Counted from the stretch's first letter, positions 7,345-13,434 are shown. The stretch: DNA of 15,875 bases from Nitrososphaerales archaeon TH526 (GCA_014523665.1 JAATVR010000295.1:1-15875); one strand, 5' to 3'. Notes: a model not told the origin generated them from the sequence alone. Translations and numbers: made by a program.

Positions 7345-7352
7345 TAAATATC
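7343..7352 (+). promoter_or_regulatory. TATA box for the winged-helix gene
   Basis: CGTAAATATC is centred about 33 nt before the ATG at 7381, predicting a leader of about 6 nt. Confidence 0.5.
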
Positions 7353-7380
7353 TAGTATTCATGTTCTGATTGATTCTATT

Positions 7381-7680
7381 ATGAAATACAGAAGTAGAAC
7401 TGAAATTGTTGGCCTCATCCTAGAGGCCGCAAATGGAGGAGGAGCTACGAAGACAAAAATAATGTACAAAGCATTTCTATCATTTGCTCAGCTCCGAGAA
7501 TACCTTACAATGTTACAGGACAACGAGCTAATCGAATACGAAGGTGGAAGACAATCTTATAGAACTACGGAGAAAGGTATGAAATTGTTGGAACTCTACG
7601 AAAACATGTCTGAATTAGTGCCACCACTTGCTTCAACAACAGAGAACAGCAGAATCGTTAGGGTCGGAAGAAGTTACTAG
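7381..7680 (+). CDS. Winged-helix DNA-binding regulator
   Basis: A 99-aa ATG-started protein. Residues 1-75 match the short archaeal winged-helix type abundant in Thaumarchaeota: RTEIVGLILEAANGGGATKT as helix 1 plus turn, KIMYKAFLSFAQLREYLTML as the helix-turn-helix, ELIEYEGGRQSYRTTEKG as the two-stranded wing, then a C-terminal helix LKLLELYENM-like (residues 68-77) that usually dimerises. The last 20 residues are polar. It is cytoplasmic and presumably binds DNA as a dimer. The next gene starts only 2 nt after its stop, so they form one transcript; the regulator may control its own unit. The family is clear, the target is inference. Confidence 0.85.
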   Translation: MKYRSRTEIVGLILEAANGGGATKTKIMYKAFLSFAQLREYLTMLQDNELIEYEGGRQSYRTTEKGMKLLELYENMSELVPPLASTTENSRIVRVGRSY

Positions 7681-7682
7681 AA

Positions 7683-8687
7683 ATGAATCAAAAAAATACA
7701 ACAAGAACGATACTAGCTATAGTAATCGCAGCAGCATTAGTAGTATCGGTAGGTAGTATAACCGCACTGCACACTTTTTCAGCGGATGCAACAAAACCGA
7801 AGCACAATGACGATGATGATAACGATAATAGTAATGGCGATAATGTTGTTAACACGATCCCACAGCAACCACAATTAGCACCGTTAAGTATGGAAACCGC
7901 TGCTAATAGTGGAGGTAACGTTGAGAGTGATGACTCTGCTTCGCAGCAAGTACAACCACAACAACCCCAAGCGCAACCACAGCAGCAACAAGCACAACAA
8001 GTACAACAAGCATCATCAACAAATGCAGCATGTGGACAAGTAGTAAGCGGTGTAGTAAATCTAACTGCAAATCTTAACTGTAGTAGTGGAGATGGTATCA
8101 TAGTAGGTGGTCCAAACACAGTAATTAACATGAACGGATTCTCAATCACAGGACCTGGACAAGACAGCTCCAAAGTTGGAATTATGGTACCAAATGTTGA
8201 TAATGTAGTAGTAAATGGACCTGGCTCACTGAGCAACTTCCAAGCAGGAGTACTTCTTACTGGAGCAAATGGATTTAAGATTAGTTCTGTCATATTATCT
8301 AACAACCAGATAGGTACATTTATGACAGGAGCTGATAACGCACAAGTACAACAAAACATCATACAGGGTAATAGTATAGGTGTAGCATCTCACTCAAGTA
8401 CCGGTGCTGCTATAGACTCAAACCTTATGAATGGCAACTTGTTAGCAGGAATAACATTTGTCAACACACAACAGTCAAGTATAGAAATGAATAATGTAGT
8501 TGGAAGTCAGAATGGAGTATTTCTTGATGGACAGAGCAAACAGAATACAATATCAGCCAATAATGTACTTCAGAATGTCATTGACCTTAACAATGCAAAC
8601 GGATTACCAACAAACATCAACGCAAATCAGTATGTAGACAACAGCTGTGAGACAAGTAATCCAAGTGGTCTATGTATAGGTAGGTAA
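7683..8687 (+). CDS. Secreted right-handed parallel beta-helix (NosD-like) protein
   Basis: 334 aa. A signal peptide is evident: KNTTR, hydrophobic core at about 10-30, likely cleavage near SADA at 33-36. An Asp/Asn-rich stretch follows (42-55), then a Gln/Pro-rich linker (about 86-110, repeats of QPQ and QAQ). Residues 117-320 are short repeats alternating Gly/Asn turns and beta strands (VVNLTANLNC, TVINMNGFSITGPG, NVDNVVVNGPGSL, GVFLDGQSKQNTISANNV), typical of NosD/pectate-lyase-like beta helices. Four cysteines (C117, C133, C322, C331) near the two ends of the helix could form capping disulfides. It is probably attached to or lying outside the S-layer and may bind or modify glycan; no catalytic residues are evident. 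It is translated from the winged-helix transcript with 2-nt spacing. Confidence 0.85.
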   Translation: MNQKNTTRTILAIVIAAALVVSVGSITALHTFSADATKPKHNDDDDNDNSNGDNVVNTIPQQPQLAPLSMETAANSGGNVESDDSASQQVQPQQPQAQPQQQQAQQVQQASSTNAACGQVVSGVVNLTANLNCSSGDGIIVGGPNTVINMNGFSITGPGQDSSKVGIMVPNVDNVVVNGPGSLSNFQAGVLLTGANGFKISSVILSNNQIGTFMTGADNAQVQQNIIQGNSIGVASHSSTGAAIDSNLMNGNLLAGITFVNTQQSSIEMNNVVGSQNGVFLDGQSKQNTISANNVLQNVIDLNNANGLPTNINANQYVDNSCETSNPSGLCIGR

Positions 8688-8720
8688 TAAAGTAATAACA
8701 GGTAACAGCAAGTAACAATC
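8684..8720 (+). repeat. Degenerate tandem repeat of RGTAAYA, about 10-bp period
   Basis: GGTAATAA, AGTAATAACA, GGTAACAGCA and AGTAACAATC follow each other from the stop codon of the beta-helix gene. The GTAA cores are spaced 8, 10 and 10 nt, about one helical turn. This could be leftover coding-type simple sequence or a protein-binding array in the 3' UTR. Confidence 0.4.
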
Positions 8721-8728
8721 CGAATCCC

Positions 8729-8739
8729 TTTTTTCTTTT
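8729..8739 (+). terminator. T-rich terminator after the beta-helix gene
   Basis: TTTTTTCTTTT begins about 42 nt after the stop codon with no strong stem before it, as is usual for archaeal intrinsic termination. Confidence 0.55.
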
Positions 8740-8786
8740 CCGCCATACCAGTTAAAGATATTTTAATCCTATAATGTTAAAGAAAA

Positions 8787-9083
8787 TCAGAGATTTGTCT
8801 GCTTTGTTTTGATCTGAGTTGCATTATAATTATAATCATCATCTTCTTTTCCTGCCAGATCATCAGCCATTACATATTCATCTCTCCATCTCACTTCTTC
8901 TAGACCTACCAGTTGTCTGAAGATATTAACCGTACTAGGACCCAATCCTGTATAATGATTATTTGTGGCAACAATTGAAAATCTAACTGGGCCCAGATTC
9001 ATATCTTCAAAATGTTGGATAGACCAGCCTGCTTCTTTCAGCATTTTGTCTATATTATGTCTAGCTTTCTCCTCTGGCCTCAA
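8787..9083 (-). pseudogene. Remnant with a restriction/helicase-type N-terminus
   Basis: A 98-codon ORF. The only start is a TTG directly preceded by an in-frame TGA. The first 30 residues (RPEEKARHNIDKMLKEAGW, then QHFEDMNLG) resemble the opening of type I restriction HsdR subunits and related DEAD-box proteins, which run to many hundreds of residues. The following part (YTGLGPSTVNIFRQL) instead looks like a helix-hairpin-helix segment of DNA glycosylase type, and the tail is acidic and low complexity. It is therefore probably a truncated or fused relic rather than a working enzyme. It converges on the beta-helix gene and lies downstream of the CARF gene. Both domain resemblances are from memory and short. 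Confidence 0.5.
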
Positions 9084-9144
9084 TCAGTTATAAATTCGTT
9101 ATAATTCCTGTTTATAACCTTTTTTTGTTGTTTATGTCATAAAA

Positions 9145-9177
9145 GATGATTGATTTTGATGATAAGAATCAATCATC
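9145..9177 (-). terminator. Inverted repeat, probable terminator of the CARF gene
   Basis: GATGATTGATT (9145-9155) and AATCAATCATC (9167-9177) form a perfect 11-bp inverted repeat with an 11-nt loop. It begins 40 nt after the CARF stop codon on the minus strand and is followed by TTTTATG. It could instead be an operator of the downstream remnant. Confidence 0.45.
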
Positions 9178-9216
9178 AAATCTAAATGTTATCTTGAAGG
9201 CAGACATCAATTGGTC

Positions 9217-9948
9217 TTACTCAAAAATTTTCAATGTACTTTCTCCTTGGTTAGTGAGGATAACATCGCTTTGTCTGCCTCTATATTCTACCTCTACTAG
9301 TGGATTATCTAAACTACCTACAGTCATAGGGGCAAGTAGTACTTTCAACTTACTATGTTTAGCTGCAGCTGAAAGTTCGCTATCAATTATGCCTTGATTT
9401 TCTAGGTATTCTATCAGTTTTCTTTTTTTCATTTTTCCACCTTTGATATTGCTTAAAGCTTTGAGAATTAGAAGAGATTCAGTCCTTGGTTTGTCGATGG
9501 AATATACTGGAAGCTGAGTTGTTGAAACAATCCTTTCATCTGGAAGGCCATCAGACGGATCCTTCTTGATATTATCATAATCAATGTGCGAATAATATGG
9601 GGTACCCTTCCATATCATGCAGGCTAATGTCCCAGCTATTGAAGCTATCTTACTTCCTGTTGATACATTGATGTAGATATGAGCGGTTTTACCTTCATGC
9701 TGCATTATTGCTTTGTAACACTTTAGACATTCAAATAGATCCCAGATATCTGTAGTTACCTTTTCAATTGAGACTAGTTTCTCTCTTCGCAGCACTTTTA
9801 TTATTTTTTCCATGTATTTAGCGGCTCTGTCGTGTGAATAATGAGTCACTAAATACACTTTATCAGCCCTCTCTTGAATAATAGGGTCTGTGACTCTATT
9901 CACGTGAAAACCCACAGGAGCAATATGAACTCGAAGGTTAGCGCGCAT
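9217..9948 (-). CDS. CARF-winged-helix transcriptional regulator (HFX_2341/DUF6293-like)
   Basis: 243 aa, ATG start. Residues 4-150 form a Rossmann-like CARF domain: RVHIAPVGFHVNRVTDPI with strand 1 and ligand loop, KVYLVTHYSHDRAAKYMEKI, and the key segment IYINVSTGSKIASIAGTLAC (91-110), equivalent to the TGGTK-type ligand loop of CARF proteins. Residues about 157-243 are a winged-helix domain (ESLLILKALSNIKGGKMKKR, then wing residues DVILTNQGESTLKIFE). CARF domains sense cyclic oligoadenylates made by type III CRISPR effectors; Csa3-type CARF-HTH proteins are DNA-binding regulators. No CRISPR locus is in the window, so this orphan may sense another nucleotide. It is divergent from a FUN14 gene with shared repeats between them. 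The family call is firm; the ligand and target are inferred. Confidence 0.8.
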   Translation of the reverse strand: MRANLRVHIAPVGFHVNRVTDPIIQERADKVYLVTHYSHDRAAKYMEKIIKVLRREKLVSIEKVTTDIWDLFECLKCYKAIMQHEGKTAHIYINVSTGSKIASIAGTLACMIWKGTPYYSHIDYDNIKKDPSDGLPDERIVSTTQLPVYSIDKPRTESLLILKALSNIKGGKMKKRKLIEYLENQGIIDSELSAAAKHSKLKVLLAPMTVGSLDNPLVEVEYRGRQSDVILTNQGESTLKIFE

Positions 9949-9975
9949 GGCTGGTTATCTGTGAAAGAATGATTT

Positions 9976-9985
9976 AAGTATATTT
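9976..9985 (-). promoter_or_regulatory. TATA box for the CARF regulator
   Basis: AAATATACTT on the minus strand is centred about 33 nt before the ATG at 9948, giving a leader of about 6 nt. Confidence 0.5.
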
Positions 9986-10033
9986 AACGTTATTAATGGT
10001 CTTCACACTATTAACGTAATAACAGTTAATAAC
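9984..10033. promoter_or_regulatory. Repeated TTAACG/TTAATAAC half-sites, candidate operator
   Basis: Between the divergent CARF and FUN14 genes, TTAACGTTATTAA (9984-9996) holds the palindrome TAACGTTA. TTAACGTAATAA follows at 10011-10022. GTTATTAA (9989-9996) is the exact inverse of TTAATAAC (10026-10033). The sites flank or overlap the CARF TATA box and lie about 34-80 nt before the FUN14 ATG, a classic place for autoregulation and control of the divergent gene. Confidence 0.45.
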
Positions 10034-10066
10034 TACGAGTTGTATCTATTAGATCAGGTAAGAAGC

Positions 10067-10411
10067 ATGAATCTAGATGAAAATTTAGCGGTGACCCTTG
10101 GAGGAGGCTTTTTTGGCGGCATTCTCATTGGTTATGCCTTAAAAAAGGTCATCAAGGTAATGGCCATCATTGCCTGGTTTTTCCTAGCTGCCCTGGCGTA
10201 TCTACAATACCAACAAATCGCCAGGTTAAACTGGGGTAAATTACAAACAATCTCAGAGGATACACTCCCAACACTTGCAAACGCAACGCAGCAAATCCCT
10301 GGATTTGACGGCTATAGCAACGCCCCCACAGAATTGGTAATGGCAAATCTTGGTATTCCTCTAACTGGAAGCCTTGCAATAGGATTTACTATCGGATTTA
10401 TGAGAGGATGA
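10067..10411 (+). CDS. FUN14-family membrane protein
   Basis: 114 aa from the ATG at 10067; a TTG at 10040 would add 9 residues. I chose the ATG because the family motif begins shortly after it. It has the FUN14 layout: a glycine-rich first helix GGGFFGGILIGYALKKVIKV (12-31), a second helix MAIIAWFFLAALAYLQYQ, a polar stretch INWGKL-like (RLNWGKL), and a last helix ending LGIPLTGSLAIGFTIGFMRG. Eukaryotic FUNDC1 members are mitochondrial outer-membrane proteins; archaeal members are small membrane proteins of unknown role. Its divergent, operator-rich spacing with the CARF regulator suggests it may be the regulator's target. Base composition is richer in G+C than the small genes to its left. 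Confidence 0.85.
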   Translation: MNLDENLAVTLGGGFFGGILIGYALKKVIKVMAIIAWFFLAALAYLQYQQIARLNWGKLQTISEDTLPTLANATQQIPGFDGYSNAPTELVMANLGIPLTGSLAIGFTIGFMRG

Positions 10412-10434
10412 TATGGATTTGGAGGAAGAATACA

Positions 10435-10521
10435 ATGTTCAATAAATTAAGGAAAATATTAACCAATGATGGTATCAAAATACCTGAATATCAACACCGA
10501 CTAGACGGCCTAAAGATTTAG
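10435..10521 (+). CDS. Possible 28-aa microprotein after FUN14
   Basis: ATG at 10435 is preceded by GGAGG at 10421-10425 with 9-nt spacing, a strong Shine-Dalgarno site. The peptide begins MFNKLRKILTNDGIKIPEY and is basic and soluble. It begins 23 nt after the FUN14 stop on the same strand and would be the second gene of that transcript. A competing ATG at 10413 gives only 10 codons. Function unknown. Confidence 0.35.
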   Translation: MFNKLRKILTNDGIKIPEYQHRLDGLKI

Positions 10522-10547
10522 CATTACGAAGATACCGAGTCAGAAAT

Positions 10548-10560
10548 CGGGGTTTTTTCT
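10548..10560 (+). terminator. T-run terminator of the FUN14 transcript
   Basis: CGGGGTTTTTTCT lies between the convergent FUN14 and oxidoreductase genes; the T6 run is at 10553-10558. It suits plus-strand termination. Confidence 0.45.
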
Positions 10561-10565
10561 CCAGA

Positions 10566-11861
10566 CTATAATCTCGGGGCAAGTTCATTCTGTATTTCCT
10601 GCGCAGCGCGTTTTGCGCTTGCAAAAGACGCGTTGGATAACAATCCCTCTGAACCGACCCAGTCTCCGACTACGTATAATCCATCATCGATTCTTGGGGC
10701 GGGTCGCCCTGACAATCCGCCGTTTGCGGCAGTAACCAAGGCATTTGAAACCACCATGTTAGGCAAGGGTCTTTTCTTTACAACTAATTGTCTCCAGCCT
10801 GGCTGCAGCAAATCAAGCAGTTCTTCCAGTTCCTTTCCATCTTCTCTGGGATTTGGCTTGATCGATGTACCCATGTATTTCGCTACATGGATCAGCGCTC
10901 CGTTCTGAGGACCGAGCTCTGCATATGCTGAATGGACCGAAAAGTATAGTGGAGAATCGATCCCAAGGGCAAACAGCGCTTCCTTTTGTGGAAGGCTGCT
11001 AAGCGCTACGTCTAGGCATACCATGCGCACAGGCTTGGCTTCTTTCACTGCCTTTGACAACACTTCAGGCTTCTCGCCATTATGAAATAGCGCTTCTGCC
11101 TCATGGGGACCTGCTGCTATTACAAGAACTTTTGCTGATATCTGGCCCAGGTCAGATAAGGTAACTTGCCAACCCGAACTGTTTCTTTGTACTTTGGTTG
11201 CCTTCTTTCCCATGACAATTCTTGCTTTGGCATTCTTAGCAGCTGCTACAAGTCCCTCCACCAGAGTCTGCCAGCCTCTATCTAGATACATGACCCCACC
11301 TTGATTGTATACGTGGATCTGGTGCAGCGCGGAACCAGCGCCCTGGATCTCGGGGTCGTTCCCATATGTTGTCAGACTGATTAGTGCCTTCATCAATGCG
11401 GTTGAATCTGCATCATGAAAGTTTCTATCAATCCATTCTTGCACACTGACATTGTCCAATTCTGCAAAATCAGATTTGTTCAGTAAATCAGAAAGTTGAG
11501 CAAAGACCTTCCCCAGGCTCGATTCGTTCGCTTGAGTCATAGAGTCAGAGCTGCCACTCACTAACAGCCGATATTTCTTTGCATCTCTTATCTCAAAGCC
11601 TGTAGCTGGAGGTATTCCACCAGTATATGAGACACCTAACTCTTTCAAGAGTTTAGCCCCTACGTCAGCGGGGAAAAATGCATGTGGCCCCTGATTAAAA
11701 CAATATCCGTCATGAACTGAAGTTCTTGCACGACCTCCTATTTCACTTGACGATTGTTCAAACAGACAAACAGATTTTCCTGAACGAGCAACCAATGCAG
11801 CTGTCGCTAGGCCCGCAAGCCCTCCGCCGATGACTACCAGATCGACACTGTCAATCGCCAT
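10566..11861 (-). CDS. FAD-dependent oxidoreductase, CrtI/amine-oxidase-like
   Basis: 431 aa from the ATG at 11861; a TTG at 11912 would add 17 residues, but it lies upstream of the TATA box that fits the ATG exactly. The N-terminus is a Rossmann FAD-binding motif: VDLVVIGGGLAGLATAALVA with G12, G14 and G17, then VCLFEQ ending strand 2 with its ribose-binding Glu, then GGRARTSVHDGYCFNQGPH (family GG-R motif). The C-terminus has the second FAD signature DGLYVVGDWVGSEGLLSNAS. The size and both motifs match the phytoene-desaturase/protoporphyrinogen-oxidase superfamily. The substrate is not evident; a carotenoid or other isoprenoid is possible. No isoprenoid genes adjoin it. Its G+C is near 48-50%, well above neighbouring genes, which suggests either stronger constraint or acquisition. 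Confidence 0.82.
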   Translation of the reverse strand: MAIDSVDLVVIGGGLAGLATAALVARSGKSVCLFEQSSSEIGGRARTSVHDGYCFNQGPHAFFPADVGAKLLKELGVSYTGGIPPATGFEIRDAKKYRLLVSGSSDSMTQANESSLGKVFAQLSDLLNKSDFAELDNVSVQEWIDRNFHDADSTALMKALISLTTYGNDPEIQGAGSALHQIHVYNQGGVMYLDRGWQTLVEGLVAAAKNAKARIVMGKKATKVQRNSSGWQVTLSDLGQISAKVLVIAAGPHEAEALFHNGEKPEVLSKAVKEAKPVRMVCLDVALSSLPQKEALFALGIDSPLYFSVHSAYAELGPQNGALIHVAKYMGTSIKPNPREDGKELEELLDLLQPGWRQLVVKKRPLPNMVVSNALVTAANGGLSGRPAPRIDDGLYVVGDWVGSEGLLSNASFASAKRAAQEIQNELAPRL

Positions 11862-11882
11862 AATTCTCCATGCATCGTAGAC

Positions 11883-11892
11883 ATTATTTAAA
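11883..11892 (-). promoter_or_regulatory. TATA box for the oxidoreductase, leaderless start
   Basis: TTTAAATAAT on the minus strand is centred 27 nt before the ATG at 11861, so the transcript should start at the start codon itself. This decides the start in favour of the ATG over the TTG at 11912. Confidence 0.55.
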
Positions 11893-12086
11893 GATTGAAT
11901 GCTAAGGTTCAAGGTCCATATACTTCAGATTTGATAATTACTTTTTCTCTTGCCACCAAGACTCTGAACAATTAGGAGTTAAGTCATGCTCTAATATCAT
12001 CGACTCTATTGCAGTTTTTGGCCGGCTGCATAGCCTGTAGGAGCTACCATAAAACTGTCTTTTATTCTGTGTTCCAATTACATTGA
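11893..12086. other. Short intergenic stretch, no clear gene
   Basis: It holds the upstream region of the oxidoreductase. A plus-strand frame is open from about 11940 to a TAG near 12041 and reads DSEQLGVKSCSNIIDSIAVF, which could be a further piece of the methyltransferase relic that follows. It is too uncertain to call. Confidence 0.35.
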
Positions 12087-12599
12087 TCTTTCATCGTAAT
12101 CAATGAAGAGGAGACAAAGAATGAGAGGGTTTCTGACATAAGTAAGCTAAAAGGGTGGTTTGATGACTTTACCATCGACTCGATCGAATTGTGGATCGAC
12201 AGCATAATTCAGACGGAACACATTACAAAGCTTATCGTCGGCGGAAAGGACGAAGATGGATTACGAATCGTTCTGAAACAAAAAAGGATAAACCAACATC
12301 ATAAAGATGGTCCTAACCAGGCTAGCTACCAACTAGCCGATATTAATGGCCATTTGCTGCGGAACGCAGAACATGTTATTTCTAGGCTTACTCTTGGAGG
12401 ACAGAAGGTATGTGACCCGATGATGGGTGAAGGTACTTCAGGGATTGCTGCAGTTAGACTTGGTAGAAGATTCATAGGAAAAGAGATAGATGCTGACAAA
12501 TTCGAAATAGCAAAGACAAGAATTGGAGATATTAATCACACTAATAGAACTGAAGTTAAGGATCAAAAGATGAATTATAATATAGACTACAGAGTATGA
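12087..12599 (+). pseudogene. N-terminally truncated DNA methyltransferase remnant
   Basis: The C-terminal part is a clear N4/N6-type DNA methyltransferase end: SRLTLGGQKVCDPMMGEGTS, then GIAAVRLGRRFIGKEIDADK and FEIAKTRI. It contains the AdoMet-binding DPxxGxG motif I, which sits C-terminal in permuted (beta-class) enzymes. The catalytic (D/S/N)PPY motif IV, which should precede it, is absent. The frame is open and protein-like back to 12087 (NEEETKNERVSDISKLKGWF ...) but offers no ATG; the first start is a TTG at 12189, which would give 136 aa against 250-400 for intact enzymes. It therefore cannot methylate DNA alone and is most likely a relic. An intact N-terminal half is not in the window. 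Confidence 0.65.
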
Positions 12600-12714
12600 T
12601 TAGAAGAGGGTACAAATGGTGTCAATTTCAATTATACTTTCCATGTAAAGAATTATGACTTCGCAGCGATGCACTAAAGACTCGATTGCTGTTGGTCAGA
12701 CGATTATTGACATC

Positions 12715-12740
12715 ATATGTTTAAGATGACATATTTTTTA
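12715..12740 (+). terminator. Hairpin plus T-run
   Basis: ATATGT (12715-12720) pairs with ACATAT (12729-12734) and is followed by a run of T to 12739. It lies about 115 nt downstream of the methyltransferase relic on the same strand. It could also serve the minus-strand 45-aa gene from the other side. Confidence 0.4.
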
Positions 12741-12783
12741 CTTACATCTGTTGGATGTATAAGTATATCATGAGGTGGTATAT

Positions 12784-12921
12784 TCACCTTACTGATCTTA
12801 ATTCAGATTCAATCCTCGATCTATTTCTGCATATTGCATATGCATGTGCGTCCCAAGAACCTTCTATTTTGTGTCTCAATAGCCAGTTATCCCAGTTATT
12901 GGTTATGCTTGGATTAGACAT
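12784..12921 (-). CDS. Small protein, 45 aa, overlapping its upstream neighbour
   Basis: An ATG-started minus-strand ORF reading MSNPSITNNWDNWLLRHKIE, then GSWDAHAYAICRNRSRIESE and LRSVR. It is rich in Trp and Arg with no membrane segment. Its ATG overlaps the stop of the upstream gene by 8 nt (the stop is TAA at 12914-12916, the ATG is at 12919-12921), a typical sign of translational coupling in one operon. The plus-strand ORF over the same DNA is a shadow: it is leucine/isoleucine-rich with no promoter. Family not recognised. Confidence 0.55.
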   Translation of the reverse strand: MSNPSITNNWDNWLLRHKIEGSWDAHAYAICRNRSRIESELRSVR

Positions 12922-13239
12922 TCTCATCATTTTTATCAACTAACTCAAATTGTATCGTAGCTAACAATCTTATTATTTCCTGGTAATAATTCCTCAATAG
13001 CAGACTCCTTGTCTTGCCGTGCAACTCAGGGAATGCGTTTTGGGATTCCCTTATTCTAAAGAGTGCAGCATTAACCTTGTTTACATAGAGAACACGACTT
13101 AGTCTAAGCAAATAATACTCTGCTTTAGCAATATAGCCTTATCACTCTGTGAAACATCAGTACGTGTAGCAAACGTGGAAAGTACCCTCTTTTGCTCCTC
13201 TATATCTATCCTAACCTTAGAAAAAAATTCTTCGGACAA
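12914..13239 (-). pseudogene. Helical hypothetical protein, interrupted by an apparent one-base deletion
   Basis: From a TTG at 13239 the minus strand reads LSEEFFSKVRIDIEEQKRVL, then STFATRTDVSQSDKAILL. It continues in the -1 frame as KAEYYLLRLSRVLYVNKVNA, then ALFRIRESQNAFPELHGKTR, ending at a TAA at 12914-12916. One extra A in the AAA run (TTT at 13124-13126 on the plus strand) would make a single 108-aa ORF. The start is supported by a TATA box about 33 nt upstream. The 65-codon piece from a TTG at 13111 is the same 3' part read alone. The protein is helical and charged and precedes the 45-aa gene in what looks like an operon. It is either a recent pseudogene, a frameshifted gene or a sequence error. 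Family unknown. Confidence 0.55.
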
Positions 13240-13267
13240 AGGTTATCAGTTATGAACAAGATGGTTC

Positions 13268-13277
13268 AACTATATGG
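13268..13277 (-). promoter_or_regulatory. TATA box for the 108-aa/45-aa pair
   Basis: CCCATATAGT on the minus strand is centred about 33 nt before the TTG at 13239. It overlaps the ATG of the divergent zinc-ribbon ORF on the other strand. Confidence 0.45.
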
Positions 13278-13423
13278 GTTCAACCCTCTGTGTGAGATGC
13301 GGCGGTAGTCTCATTCCGCATTCTTATTGCAATGTATGCCACGATGTGCTAGTATCTTTTACAGCTGTTAGTTATTACCAAACTAGACTGACCAGACTCC
13401 ATAAGGATCAGGGAAATCTTTAG
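13274..13423 (+). CDS. Zinc-ribbon microprotein, 49 aa
   Basis: An ATG-started ORF reading MGSTLCVRCGGSLIPHSYCN, then VCHDVLVSFTAVSYYQTRLT. Two CxxC knuckles (C6/C9 and C19/C22) nine residues apart form a complete treble-clef or zinc-ribbon-type metal site. The tail is polar and basic. It is cytoplasmic and small enough to be an adaptor of a nucleic-acid or protein complex. It ends 34 nt before the ATG of the HAD phosphatase on the same strand, so the two may be cotranscribed. Its start lies inside the TATA box of the divergent minus-strand operon, which would make their expression interfere. The paired CxxC spacing makes chance unlikely. Confidence 0.6.
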   Translation: MGSTLCVRCGGSLIPHSYCNVCHDVLVSFTAVSYYQTRLTRLHKDQGNL

Positions 13424-13434
13424 TTACATAGGCG

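Noticed and set aside
7688..8362. Long minus-strand ORF opposite the beta-helix gene
   Set aside because: It is an antisense shadow: a Cys-rich, low-complexity translation of the Gln-rich and GTA-rich coding strand, while the plus strand has a signal peptide and a beta-helix.
9146..9397. Plus-strand 83-codon ORF at the end of the CARF gene
   Set aside because: It overlaps the conserved winged-helix end of the CARF protein and the terminator hairpin; composition is shadow-like.
10633..10908. Plus-strand ORF inside the oxidoreductase gene
   Set aside because: Serine/proline-rich antisense shadow of a well-supported FAD protein.
12755..12943. Plus-strand 62-codon ORF
   Set aside because: The minus strand over the same DNA gives a much more protein-like 45-aa ORF coupled to its upstream gene.
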